Source of the DNA: Chloroflexota bacterium | GTDB lineage: Bacteria > Chloroflexota > Anaerolineae > Promineifilales > Promineifilaceae | DNA length: 64,000 bases | Assembly: GCA_022616275.1 (NCBI GenBank) | Contig: JAKEFB010000100.1 | Coordinates: 1-64,000 of the forward strand | Reading direction: 5' to 3' | Shown: positions 1-8,116 of the stretch, piece by piece | Position numbering within the stretch: the stretch's first letter is position 1 | How the letters are laid out: every line of letters starts with the position of its first letter | Made by a program: the position numbers and the translations under genes | Notes under the pieces: generated by a model | Databases searched by the model: none | Seen by the model: the letters and a program-made list of their open reading frames with translations, nothing else | Told to the model about the DNA's origin: nothing

Positions 1-2132
1 ACGAGCGGGCCTACGTACCCATCGGCCGGCCGGCGGCGAACACGCAGATATACGTGTTGGACGAGGCGTTGTCGCCGGTGGCGGAGAACGTGGTGGGGGA
101 GTTGACCATTGGCGGGGCCGGCCTGGCCCAGGGTTACCTAAACCGGCCGGAACTGACCGCCGAAAAGTTCATTCCCCATCCTTTTAGCCCGGAGGCGGGG
201 GCCCGCCTCTACCAGACTGGCGACCTGGCCCGCACTCTGCCAGGCGGCGATATTGAGTTCCTGGGCCGCAAAGACGCCCAGGTCAAAATCCGGGGCTACC
301 GGATCGAGCCGGGCGAGGTGGAAGCGGTCCTGGGGCAACACCCACTGGTCCGTGAGGCCGTTGTCACCGTCCGCCAGGGCGCAGCCGGCGATAAGTACCT
401 GGCCGCTTACGTCGTGTCCCGGCCGGGAAAGCAGCTCGCCGAAAACGAGATACGCGATTTCTTGCGAGCCAGGCTACCGGAGTACATGGTCCCGGCCGCC
501 TTTGTCGTGCTTGATACCCTGCCGCTAACCCCCAACGGCAAGATAGACCGCCAGGCGCTGCCCGCGCCAGAAAGGAGCAACCTGGAGCTGGCCAAAACGG
601 CCGTCCCCGCCCGGGACGCCCTGGAACTGAAGCTGGTCCGTATTTGGGAGGAAGTTCTCGACGTCCGGCCGGTTGGGGTCAACCACAACTTTTTTGAATT
701 AGGCGGACATTCCCTGTTGGCCGTCCGGCTGATGGCCCGAATTCGCCAGGAGTTGACGGTTGAGTTACCACTGACGACGTTGTTTCAAAGCCCTACCGTG
801 CAAGGGCTGGCGGCCGTTCTGCGCCAGGGCGAAGAAATGACGATCACTTCTTCGTCGCTCGTCCCGCTGCAGGTGGGCAATGAGAAGAAGCGGCCGCTCT
901 TCTTTGTCCACCCCGGTGGAGGCAACGTCTTTAGCTATTCGGACCTGGTCCGTTACCTGGGGCCGGAATGGTCGTTCTACGGTTTCCAGGCCAGGGGGAT
1001 TGCCGACCCGAAAGAAGCGCCGCATACCCGGGTGGAAACGATGGCCGGTTACTACCTGAAACTCCTGCGGCAGGTGCAGCCCGAAGGGCCATACTTCCTC
1101 GGCGGCTGGTCCGTTGGCGGCGTCGTGGCTTTTGAAATGGCCTGGCAATTGCAGAAACAGGGGCACGAGGTGGGTTTGCTGGCGCTGGTAGATAGCCCGG
1201 TGCCGAACCCCCACAAGACGCCAGCCCTGGCCTACCGGGCGCCGCGGAAAAGCTGGTTAAAGGCCAGACGGGGCATCGCCCGGCCAGTATGGTTCCTGCT
1301 TTCTTATTTGCTGCCCCTGGTCTACATCCTGGGTGCGATCCTGTCTCGTCTCGCCTTCCAGAGCTATCGCCTGGTAGCCAGGCTCTACCGGTTGGTCCAG
1401 ATGGCCTATTATGGCTTTGTGCCGGGTAAGCCTTCGGCCGTGCAGCGGCGGGAGAACGCGCTGCGGGCTCTGGCCTTTGTCCAGGAGCTTTTTGCTTTAC
1501 CGGTGGACCGGCCGATCTTCTCCTGGGAGCAACTGTTACAACTTGGCAAGGACGAACAACTGGCTTATATCCTGGACCGGGCTATTGCGGCCAATATCCT
1601 GTCTTCGACGATGAGGTTGCCGTACTTCGGCCGGCTTTTCCAGATCTATGAAGCGAATTCCCAGGCGATGCGGCAATACGTCCTCAAACCGTACGCCGGC
1701 CGGGTGCTCTTCTTCCGGGCAGCCGACCCCTTTCCTGGCCATGCCCGGCTGCAAGAGTCAGCCAGCCGAAAGGCCGCCCGCTGGGCGTTGGGGTTGGGGC
1801 TGGCGTTGGCTGTCTTCCTTTACTTTGATTCAGGCTCCATTCTCACCGCACTCCTGGGCCTGGCCGGGATGATCTTTTACTTTGCCGTTCAGACGCCCCT
1901 GAATCTCCCGCTGGTCAACAAAGTGAAAGAGTTTTTGTGGCCGCTTACCGGCCCGCTGCAGGATCCGACCCAGGGCTGGGGTAAGGTCGTGACAGGGGAA
2001 ATCGAGGCTTACCCTGTTCCAGGAAATCACTTCACCATCATTCGTGACGCCAATGCCGCCCTGGTGGCAGAAGGGCTGAAAGAACATTTTGCTACCCTAG
2101 AAGGATTAGCCGGGTTCCCGCCTGGCGAGTAA
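1..2132 (+). CDS. Non-ribosomal peptide synthetase, C-terminal part (A-PCP-TE), 5' truncated by window edge
   Basis: This is the last module of an NRPS and releases the finished peptide. The frame is open from base 3 and reads an adenylation-domain sequence before the first possible internal start, so the gene begins outside the window. Adenylation motifs are visible: LYQTGDLAR (A7), GRKDAQVKIRGYRIEPGE (A8) and NGKIDRQALP (A10). A carrier domain follows with NFFELGGHSLLAVRL, whose Ser takes phosphopantetheine, then a thioesterase with GGWSVGG and a late PGNHF holding the likely catalytic His. The thioesterase is oddly long, about 400 residues against roughly 240 usual. The extra sequence contains two hydrophobic stretches, near 1290-1390 and 1780-1900, that look like membrane helices. 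An MbtH gene lies 105 bp downstream. The substrate cannot be predicted because the specificity-determining core is outside the window. Confidence 0.95.
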   Translation, partial: ERAYVPIGRPAANTQIYVLDEALSPVAENVVGELTIGGAGLAQGYLNRPELTAEKFIPHPFSPEAGARLYQTGDLARTLPGGDIEFLGRKDAQVKIRGYRIEPGEVEAVLGQHPLVREAVVTVRQGAAGDKYLAAYVVSRPGKQLAENEIRDFLRARLPEYMVPAAFVVLDTLPLTPNGKIDRQALPAPERSNLELAKTAVPARDALELKLVRIWEEVLDVRPVGVNHNFFELGGHSLLAVRLMARIRQELTVELPLTTLFQSPTVQGLAAVLRQGEEMTITSSSLVPLQVGNEKKRPLFFVHPGGGNVFSYSDLVRYLGPEWSFYGFQARGIADPKEAPHTRVETMAGYYLKLLRQVQPEGPYFLGGWSVGGVVAFEMAWQLQKQGHEVGLLALVDSPVPNPHKTPALAYRAPRKSWLKARRGIARPVWFLLSYLLPLVYILGAILSRLAFQSYRLVARLYRLVQMAYYGFVPGKPSAVQRRENALRALAFVQELFALPVDRPIFSWEQLLQLGKDEQLAYILDRAIAANILSSTMRLPYFGRLFQIYEANSQAMRQYVLKPYAGRVLFFRAADPFPGHARLQESASRKAARWALGLGLALAVFLYFDSGSILTALLGLAGMIFYFAVQTPLNLPLVNKVKEFLWPLTGPLQDPTQGWGKVVTGEIEAYPVPGNHFTIIRDANAALVAEGLKEHFATLEGLAGFPPGE

Positions 2133-2237
2133 TCTGAGCCGTGAGCGCAGAGGAGGGTAGAGGGTAATGATCATCAGGAAATTTGGCGTGGGCCTGAATC
2201 GGTGGGGGGTCATGTAGTTTTAATTGAGGAGGATTCG

Positions 2238-2480
2238 ATGGTACAGGAAATAGAGGAAGACAAGACCCTTTATAAAGTTGTGGTGAACCACGAAGAACAG
2301 TATTCAATCTGGCCGAGCGACCGGGAGCCACCACTGGGGTGGCGGGAAGTTGGCATGAGCGGCCCTAAAAACGAGTGTCTGGCTTACATTGAGGAAGTGT
2401 GGACTGACATGCGGCCGCTTAGCCTGCGCAAGAAGATGGAGGAACTGGCTAATCAATCAGAAAGCCAGGCAGAGACATGA
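2238..2480 (+). CDS. MbtH-like NRPS accessory protein
   Basis: An 80-residue protein that, as known for the family, binds NRPS adenylation domains and supports their folding and activity in the cytosol. The MbtH signature is nearly complete: an [10 protein letters not shown] block, PLGWREVG, then [18 protein letters not shown]. The ATG at 2238 is chosen because GAGGAGG (2226-2232) precedes it at good spacing; an in-frame GTG at 2202 would add 12 residues outside the family. It follows the NRPS closely and is probably co-transcribed with it. Confidence 0.95.
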   Translation: MVQEIEEDKTLYKVVVNHEEQYSIWPSDREPPLGWREVGMSGPKNECLAYIEEVWTDMRPLSLRKKMEELANQSESQAET

Positions 2481-2539
2481 TTCCCGGTCTGTTCGTGTAG
2501 TCATTAACTACCAACAACCTAAACAAAATGGAGGTAACT

Positions 2540-2788
2540 ATGTTGTCAACCGTAGATGTCGTGCGTGCATGGAAGGACGAACGGTATCGGCATAACCTGA
2601 GCCAGGAGAAACTGGCGGAGTTGCCAGCCCACCCGGCCGGGCAGATTGAGCTGGCCAGGGAGGATCTGCTCCCCTACAAGGGCCCGGCCCTTTTCTCCGG
2701 CGAAGATTGCCTGGATACCCGGCTCATCTGCTCGCTTGTTTTTGGGTGCTGGCCCATTACCATAACCTACAGGGGAGGTAACGCATAA
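2540..2788 (+). CDS. Type II lanthipeptide precursor, mersacidin/lichenicidin-like leader
   Basis: An 82-residue precursor that should be dehydrated and cyclised by the LanM encoded just downstream. The N-terminal half has the recognisable mersacidin-type leader: VDVVRAWKDERYR, LSQEKLAELP, then HPAGQIEL. The usual double-glycine end of such leaders is replaced by REDLLPYKG. The presumed core carries three Cys (EDC, LIC, FGC) and several Ser/Thr (DTR, CSL, ITIT), enough for up to three lanthionine rings. Start ATG 2540 has GGAGGT at 2530-2535; an in-frame ATG at 2528 lies on top of that site and is less likely. No dedicated LanT with a peptidase domain is visible in the window, so the leader-removal step is unexplained. 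Confidence 0.82.
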   Translation: MLSTVDVVRAWKDERYRHNLSQEKLAELPAHPAGQIELAREDLLPYKGPALFSGEDCLDTRLICSLVFGCWPITITYRGGNA

Positions 2789-2856
2789 GCGCCCCTTCTA
2801 TCAAAGAACGGTAAGGTGGGCAACCACTTTACCGGCCAGACCGGGATGAATAGGGT

Positions 2857-2898
2857 GGGGCAGAGAGGTGGAAGACCCTCTGTCCCGCTCTATTTTTT
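2857..2898 (+). terminator. Hairpin plus T-run between lanthipeptide precursor and lanM
   Basis: GGGGCAGAG (2857-2865) can pair with CTCTGTCCC (2878-2886), nine pairs including one G-T, and six T residues follow at 2893-2898. It sits between the precursor and its modifying enzyme, where partial termination would give more precursor mRNA than enzyme mRNA. The six bases between the stem and the T-run make it less than ideal as an intrinsic terminator. Confidence 0.55.
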
Positions 2899-2900
2899 AG

Positions 2901-2932
2901 TAATTGGGTAATTGCGTAATTGGGTAATTTCC
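2901..2932 (+). repeat. Octamer tandem array upstream of lanM (TAATTGGG type)
   Basis: Four consecutive 8-bp units read TAATTGGG, TAATTGCG, TAATTGGG and TAATTTCC. The array ends about 25 bp before the chosen lanM start. It belongs to a class of 7-8 bp tandem arrays found at several gene starts in this window. Confidence 0.8.
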
Positions 2933-2956
2933 TTGAGCGAAAACGAGATTTTCCAC

Positions 2957-5900
2957 ATGCCTGATTGGTATCGGGCGATGACTTTGCAGGAGAGGGTTGC
3001 TTCCTGGGCCAGCGGCGGCCCACAGCCGGCCGCTGGCTTTGATGCTGACCTGGCCGATTATCGCTGGCAGCGCTGGCTGGCGCAGGAGCCGTTTGGCCAG
3101 GATGACTACTTCGGCAGACGGCTGGCGCTCGATGGCGTGACAGAAGAAGACTTTCGATACCTGCTAGGCGAGCCGGCTTCAGCAATTCGCAGCCGCTTTG
3201 CTGAGCCACCTGGCTGGCTGGTTCAGCTTAAGGAAGCCTTTTCCGCTGCAAAAGCTGAATCTGGCCGGACCGTTTTTGCGCCCCCACAGCAGCCGGCCGG
3301 GCAGGATATGGCCGGATTTCTGAGCCTGGCGGAGCCGCTTATCCGCCAGGGACAGGAACAGCTACATCGGGAAGTGCTGGCCCTTAGCCGGCAGTTTTCT
3401 ATTTTACCTTTTGAACCCGAGGCGGTAGAAGCCGCCCTCCTGGCCGACCTGCCGGAGCGGTTGCTACTGACGATGGTCCGCACGCTCGTCCTGGAACTAA
3501 ACGTCTCCCGGCTGCAGGGCCAACTGCCGGGCGATACGCCCCAGGAACGATTTCAGAGTTTTTTGGCCCGTTTGGGCCAGCGAGATATCACCCTGGCTAT
3601 CCTACAAGAATCGCCCGTCCTGGCGCGGCAGCTTGTCACCGGCATAAACAGGTGGGTGGCCTTTAGCCAGGAGTTTCTGCTTCATCTTGGCCAGGATTGG
3701 CAGGCTATTTGCAAGCGCTTTGGCCCAGAAAATGATCCAGGCATGCTGATCGAAACCAGGGCGGGCGCCGGCGACGTCCACCGGGGCGGCCGGTCAGTTG
3801 TCGTGGCTCGCTTTGATTCTGGCTTGCAACTTGTTTATAAGCCGCGTTCTCTGGCGGTTGACGTTCACTTTCAAGAGCTGCTTGAATGGCTCAACCATCG
3901 GGGAGAGCACCAGCCCTTCCGAACGCTTAAGGTTCTGGACCAGGGATCTTATGGGTGGGTGGAATTTGTCCCCGCCCAAAGCTGCCATTCGCCTGAGGAG
4001 GTAACTCATTTTTATGAACGCCAGGGCGGCTATCTGGCGCTGCTTTATGCGCTGGAGGCGACCGACTTCCATTCTGAAAACCTGATTGCTTTAGGCGAGC
4101 ACCCGGTCCTGATTGACCTGGAGTCCCTGCTCCACCCGCGCGCTGGTCCGAAGCAGGTTGGTTCCCTGGCGGCCCAAAAAATGGCTCATTCTGTCTTGCG
4201 GGTGGGGCTGCTGCCGCAACTTGTCTGGTCAAATGAGGTCTCAGAAGGCGTTGATTTAAGTGGTCTGGGCGCGGCACCGGGGCAACTGACGCCTGCGGCC
4301 GTGCCGGGCTGGGATGGCGTGGGGACCGACAATATGCGCTTTGTTCGCCAGCGGGTGGAAATGCCAGGGGCCAGGAATCGCCCCCAACTGAACGGCGCTG
4401 AGGTCAGGACGCTCGACTACGCTGAGGCCATTAAGACGGGTTTTCGAAAAGTGTACCAGTTGCTGATGGCTTCCCGTGAGGAGCTTCTAGCAGAGACGGG
4501 GCCGCTGGCTCGCTTTGCGGCCGACGAGGTGCGGGTCATTCTGCGGCCGACGCAGACATACGGTAAAATTCTGGCCGAGAGCTTTCATCCCGACGTCCTG
4601 CGCGATGCCCTGGACCGCGAGCGCCATCTTGATCACCTCTGGTTGGGGGTTTTGCACCAACCAGAACTGGCCCAGGTCATCCCGGCCGAGCGGCAGGCGC
4701 TCCACCAGGGCGATATTCCTCTTTTTATGACACGACCCTCGGCAACAGATTTGTGGAGTGACGCCGGCCAGCGTATCGCCGGCTTCTTTGAAGCGTCTGG
4801 GCTGGCATCGGTCTATGAGCGTTTGCGCGAGTTGAGTGAGGCAGACCTGGAAAGGCAACTGTGGTTCATTGGCGCTGCCCTGACTACCCTGGCAGATAGT
4901 GTCGAGCAGCCGGTCCCGGCCGCACCTCACCTGCCAGTACCGGCCACGGTTGGGGCCGAACAACTCATTGCCGCCGCTTGCCGGGTGGGCGACCGCCTCC
5001 AGGCGCTGGCGCTGCAGGACGACGGGGGGGCAGCCTGGCTGGGGTTAAAGCTGGTCAACGGCCGGCGCTGGTCGCCGCTTCCTGTAGAAAGTGACTTGTA
5101 TGGCGGCACACCCGGAATTGCCCTATTTCTGGCCACCCTGGGAGCGGTGACAGGCGAGGCGAGTTACACGGCGCTGGCGCGGGCAGCGCTGCAACCGTTG
5201 CGCCAGGGCCTAGCCGATTCGCAGAGTGGTCTTAAGCTGATCGGTGGCTTTGACGGCTGGGGAGGTATTTTGTACACCCTGACCCACTTAAGCGCTTTGT
5301 GGCACGACCCAGAGCTACTGTCTGAAGCCGAGGCTATCGTTGGCCGACTAGGGTCCCTGATCTCCCAAGACGAGAGCCTGGACGTGGTGGGGGGCGCGGC
5401 CGGGTGCATTGGCGCTTTACTGAGTCTATACCACTACCGGCCCTCGGCGGCCACGCTGGCAACAGCTTTTCGTTGCGGTGAGCATCTCCTTGGCCAGGCC
5501 CGACCAATGACTCAAGGGGCTGGCTGGCTAACCTTGGCGGGTATAGAGCAACCACTCACGGGTTTTTCTCACGGCGCAGCCGGTATCGCCTGGGCATTAC
5601 TGCGGCTGGCCAGCCTGACCAGCGACCGACGATTCCACCAGGCCGCGCTAGACGGCATTCTTTACGAGCGACACGTGTTTGTACCCGAAGCCGGCAACTG
5701 GCCGGATTTTCGTACTCCTGAACACCCGCCAGTTGAGAATCAAGTCCGCTTTATGGCGGCATGGTGTCATGGAGCGCCAGGGATTGGGCTGGCCCGGTTA
5801 CAGCTCCTGCCGACTATAGACGACGACCACATTCGGGCTGAGATTGAGGCGGCCCTGCAAACAACGGTGGCGCAGGGATTTGGCGGTAGCCATTGTTTGT

Positions 5901-6196
5901 GTCACGGGGATTTAGGTAATCTTGAATTGGTGTTACAGGCGAGTAAACAATTGAGTGACGAGCGCTGGCCGGCTGCGCTTGGGCGGCTGGCCGCCACCAT
6001 GCTGGCCAGCATCGGGGCCAGGGGGTGGGTGTGTGGCGTACCTCAGGGAGTCGAGACGCCGGGCTTAATGACCGGGCTGGCCGGGATTGGTTATGGGTTG
6101 CTGCGTCTGGCTGCGCCGGAGCAGGTGCCGTCTGTGCTCGTCTTAGAACCCCCGGCTGGGAACCACCTGTCCCAGCGTGTAGGTGATCATCCTTAA
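2957..6196 (+). CDS. lanM: Class II lanthipeptide synthetase LanM
   Basis: A bifunctional cytosolic enzyme of about 1079 residues. LanM proteins phosphorylate and eliminate Ser/Thr of the precursor in the N-terminal dehydratase (DUF4135) domain, then add Cys thiols in the C-terminal LanC-like cyclase. In the dehydratase part, YKPRSLAVD, YGWVEFV, ATDFHSENL and DLESLLHPR match family motifs. The cyclase part has HGAAGIAWALLRLA, then WCHGAPGIGLARL and CLCHGDLGN, which supply the Cys, Cys and His zinc ligands. Length is typical. The start is uncertain: the frame opens at a TTG at 2912 inside an octamer array, and the first ATG is 2957 with no strong ribosome site; no homology is expected before it. 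The 3' end overlaps the convergent thioesterase gene by 54 bp. Confidence 0.93.
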   Translation: MPDWYRAMTLQERVASWASGGPQPAAGFDADLADYRWQRWLAQEPFGQDDYFGRRLALDGVTEEDFRYLLGEPASAIRSRFAEPPGWLVQLKEAFSAAKAESGRTVFAPPQQPAGQDMAGFLSLAEPLIRQGQEQLHREVLALSRQFSILPFEPEAVEAALLADLPERLLLTMVRTLVLELNVSRLQGQLPGDTPQERFQSFLARLGQRDITLAILQESPVLARQLVTGINRWVAFSQEFLLHLGQDWQAICKRFGPENDPGMLIETRAGAGDVHRGGRSVVVARFDSGLQLVYKPRSLAVDVHFQELLEWLNHRGEHQPFRTLKVLDQGSYGWVEFVPAQSCHSPEEVTHFYERQGGYLALLYALEATDFHSENLIALGEHPVLIDLESLLHPRAGPKQVGSLAAQKMAHSVLRVGLLPQLVWSNEVSEGVDLSGLGAAPGQLTPAAVPGWDGVGTDNMRFVRQRVEMPGARNRPQLNGAEVRTLDYAEAIKTGFRKVYQLLMASREELLAETGPLARFAADEVRVILRPTQTYGKILAESFHPDVLRDALDRERHLDHLWLGVLHQPELAQVIPAERQALHQGDIPLFMTRPSATDLWSDAGQRIAGFFEASGLASVYERLRELSEADLERQLWFIGAALTTLADSVEQPVPAAPHLPVPATVGAEQLIAAACRVGDRLQALALQDDGGAAWLGLKLVNGRRWSPLPVESDLYGGTPGIALFLATLGAVTGEASYTALARAALQPLRQGLADSQSGLKLIGGFDGWGGILYTLTHLSALWHDPELLSEAEAIVGRLGSLISQDESLDVVGGAAGCIGALLSLYHYRPSAATLATAFRCGEHLLGQARPMTQGAGWLTLAGIEQPLTGFSHGAAGIAWALLRLASLTSDRRFHQAALDGILYERHVFVPEAGNWPDFRTPEHPPVENQVRFMAAWCHGAPGIGLARLQLLPTIDDDHIRAEIEAALQTTVAQGFGGSHCLCHGDLGNLELVLQASKQLSDERWPAALGRLAATMLASIGARGWVCGVPQGVETPGLMTGLAGIGYGLLRLAAPEQVPSVLVLEPPAGNHLSQRVGDHP

Positions 6197-6907
6197 AACA
6201 GTCGGCTCGGCCGTGTGCAGAAAGAAATGGCCGCCGGGGAACATGCGGCTAATGAAAGAAACGGCCGTATGTTCACGCCATCCCTCGAGGTGCTCCGGGC
6301 TCATGGGAATATCCTCCAACCCACCGAACACGGCCATGGGGCAGGGGAGGGGGGGCTTTGGTTCGTATAGATATGTATGATACATCTCAAAATCCGCCCG
6401 CAAGATAGGCAACATCAGCTCTACCAATTCGGGGATTTCAAATATTTCCGGTGGCGTCCCTTCAAGAAAGCGAATCTTTTCCAGGAATTCACCATCTGGC
6501 ATGGTATGGGTAATGGCTTCGTTCTTGGCGCATTGAGGAGCGCGGCAGGCAGAGACAAAAAGGTAAAGCGGGCAGAGTTGCTGGCGGCTGTAGAGATAAT
6601 GAGCCAGCTCGTAACAGATAAGCGCGCCCAGGCTATGCCCGAAGAAGGCAAAGGGCCGGTCCAGATAGGGTTGAATCGCACCGGCAAGCTCTTCCACGAG
6701 GGGCAAAAGGCGCCTGGCGGGCTGCTCTCGCACTCGGACGCCATGTCCGGGCAACTCGATGGGTATTAATTCAACGGCTTGAGGCAGCGACTCTGCCCAG
6801 GGATAAAAAGCGGCCGCCCGGCCGCCGGCGTAAGGGAAGCAAAACAGCCTGATTTGCGCACCAGGGTTTGGCTTGTAATGAGGTACCCAGAGATCACGCC
6901 TGTTCAT
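6143..6907 (-). CDS. Type II thioesterase (GrsT-like)
   Basis: A 254-residue alpha/beta hydrolase of the kind that hydrolyses misprimed acyl groups from NRPS/PKS carrier domains. It has LFCFPYAGG near the start, the nucleophile motif GHSLG with Ser92, an Asp at about 199 (GLEDIP) and His227 in PGGHFFL, a full triad. Its start overlaps the end of the upstream permease gene by 14 bp, so it is the last gene of the minus-strand exporter operon. Its job most likely concerns the NRPS at the left edge. Its 3' end runs 54 bp into the convergent lanM. Confidence 0.92.
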   Translation of the reverse strand: MNRRDLWVPHYKPNPGAQIRLFCFPYAGGRAAAFYPWAESLPQAVELIPIELPGHGVRVREQPARRLLPLVEELAGAIQPYLDRPFAFFGHSLGALICYELAHYLYSRQQLCPLYLFVSACRAPQCAKNEAITHTMPDGEFLEKIRFLEGTPPEIFEIPELVELMLPILRADFEMYHTYLYEPKPPLPCPMAVFGGLEDIPMSPEHLEGWREHTAVSFISRMFPGGHFFLHTAEPTVLRMITYTLGQVVPSRGF

Positions 6908-8111
6908 AGCGGAAACGCAACAGACCTAGCAACAGAAAAACAAACCCAAACCCAAGCAAGATACCCACTTCAGCCAGCACGGCGGTAACGTCCAGGCCGC
7001 GGGTAATGATGTCGTGGAAACCATCCATCGCCCAGGCGACCGGCGTCAGGTGGCCCACCGTTTGCATCCAGGAAGGCACAATTTCCAACGGCCACCAGGC
7101 GCCACCCAGGGCAGCCACCGAAAGGACGATGAGCGTGTTCAGCGAGTTGACCTGGGCGGCCGTTCGCGCCCAGGCAGCCATCGCCATACTCAGACCGGTC
7201 ACGGCAAAAGCGAAACTGAGAACCATAAGCGCTAAAGCCAAAGGTGAACGGTCCCATTGAACGTCAAAAAGCAAGAGGCTGGCCACAATCAAAATAGCCA
7301 CCTGGAAAACACCAGACAGGTAAATGCCGAGTGTTTTACCCAGCAGGATGCTGACTCTGCTAATGGGCGCCACCAGCAGACGGCGTAGCGTTCCCATTTC
7401 GCGTTCAAAAAGAAGAACAGCCGCGCCGCCCAGCATCAGGAACATGGCAAACATGACCAACATGCCAGGCGACGACTGGTTGACGCCTGTGGGAATGGCG
7501 TCTTCGGGTGTGGCCAGCGGCGTCTCTGCCTGGGCGGACACGCTAACCGGGGGAGATTGCCAGGCAGCCAAGGCCAGGTCAATCCCCTCGGCCAGGTACG
7601 CATCCCGGTCTACGCCCGCGTCAAACAGTCCCAGGCGCTCGGCGACGCCGGCCGAGAAGCTGGCTGTGGCCAACGCCCCACCTAACTCGCCCGCTTTGGC
7701 CAGGACAATCCGCTCGACGGTTCGCGCCTGCGCTATGGCGGCCGGGTCCACGTAAAAGTCAAGGGTGATGCCTGTAGCCAGGCTCTGGCTAAAGTCGGCC
7801 GGAATGATCAGCAAAGCTACCGCCTCACTTCCCTCGACGGCCGCTACACCAGCCTGCTGGTCAACCTCTTGAACTGACAGCGCCGGCTCAGTCGCCAGCC
7901 GCTCAATCAGGGCCGCTCCCAGCTCACCATTATCGTGATTGGCCACCTTCACGGACAGGATAACCGGCTCGGCATTGCCGTCGTCGGCCAGGGCCTGGCC
8001 AATCAGGAAGGTGAAAAGGATGGGCATCAAGATGTAGGAGACGAAAATTGACGGCCGGTTGAATGTCAGACGCAGGTGCAAACGGGCAATGTTAATGATG
8101 GTTGCTAACAT
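6894..8111 (-). CDS. ABC-2 type exporter permease (second of pair)
   Basis: A 405-residue membrane protein of the ABC-2 exporter class. One N-terminal helix (about 15-35) is followed by a long extracytoplasmic domain of about 180 residues, then five to six helices in the C-terminal half with the typical FEREMGTLRRLLVAPIS segment. This is the ABC2_membrane_3 layout. It lies 5 bp downstream of the sister permease and shares the ATPase at 9406-10362. Export of the NRPS or lanthipeptide product is the natural inference; drug or toxin efflux is equally possible. Confidence 0.9.
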   Translation of the reverse strand: MLATIINIARLHLRLTFNRPSIFVSYILMPILFTFLIGQALADDGNAEPVILSVKVANHDNGELGAALIERLATEPALSVQEVDQQAGVAAVEGSEAVALLIIPADFSQSLATGITLDFYVDPAAIAQARTVERIVLAKAGELGGALATASFSAGVAERLGLFDAGVDRDAYLAEGIDLALAAWQSPPVSVSAQAETPLATPEDAIPTGVNQSSPGMLVMFAMFLMLGGAAVLLFEREMGTLRRLLVAPISRVSILLGKTLGIYLSGVFQVAILIVASLLLFDVQWDRSPLALALMVLSFAFAVTGLSMAMAAWARTAAQVNSLNTLIVLSVAALGGAWWPLEIVPSWMQTVGHLTPVAWAMDGFHDIITRGLDVTAVLAEVGILLGFGFVFLLLGLLRFRYEQA

Positions 8112-8116
8112 GGACG

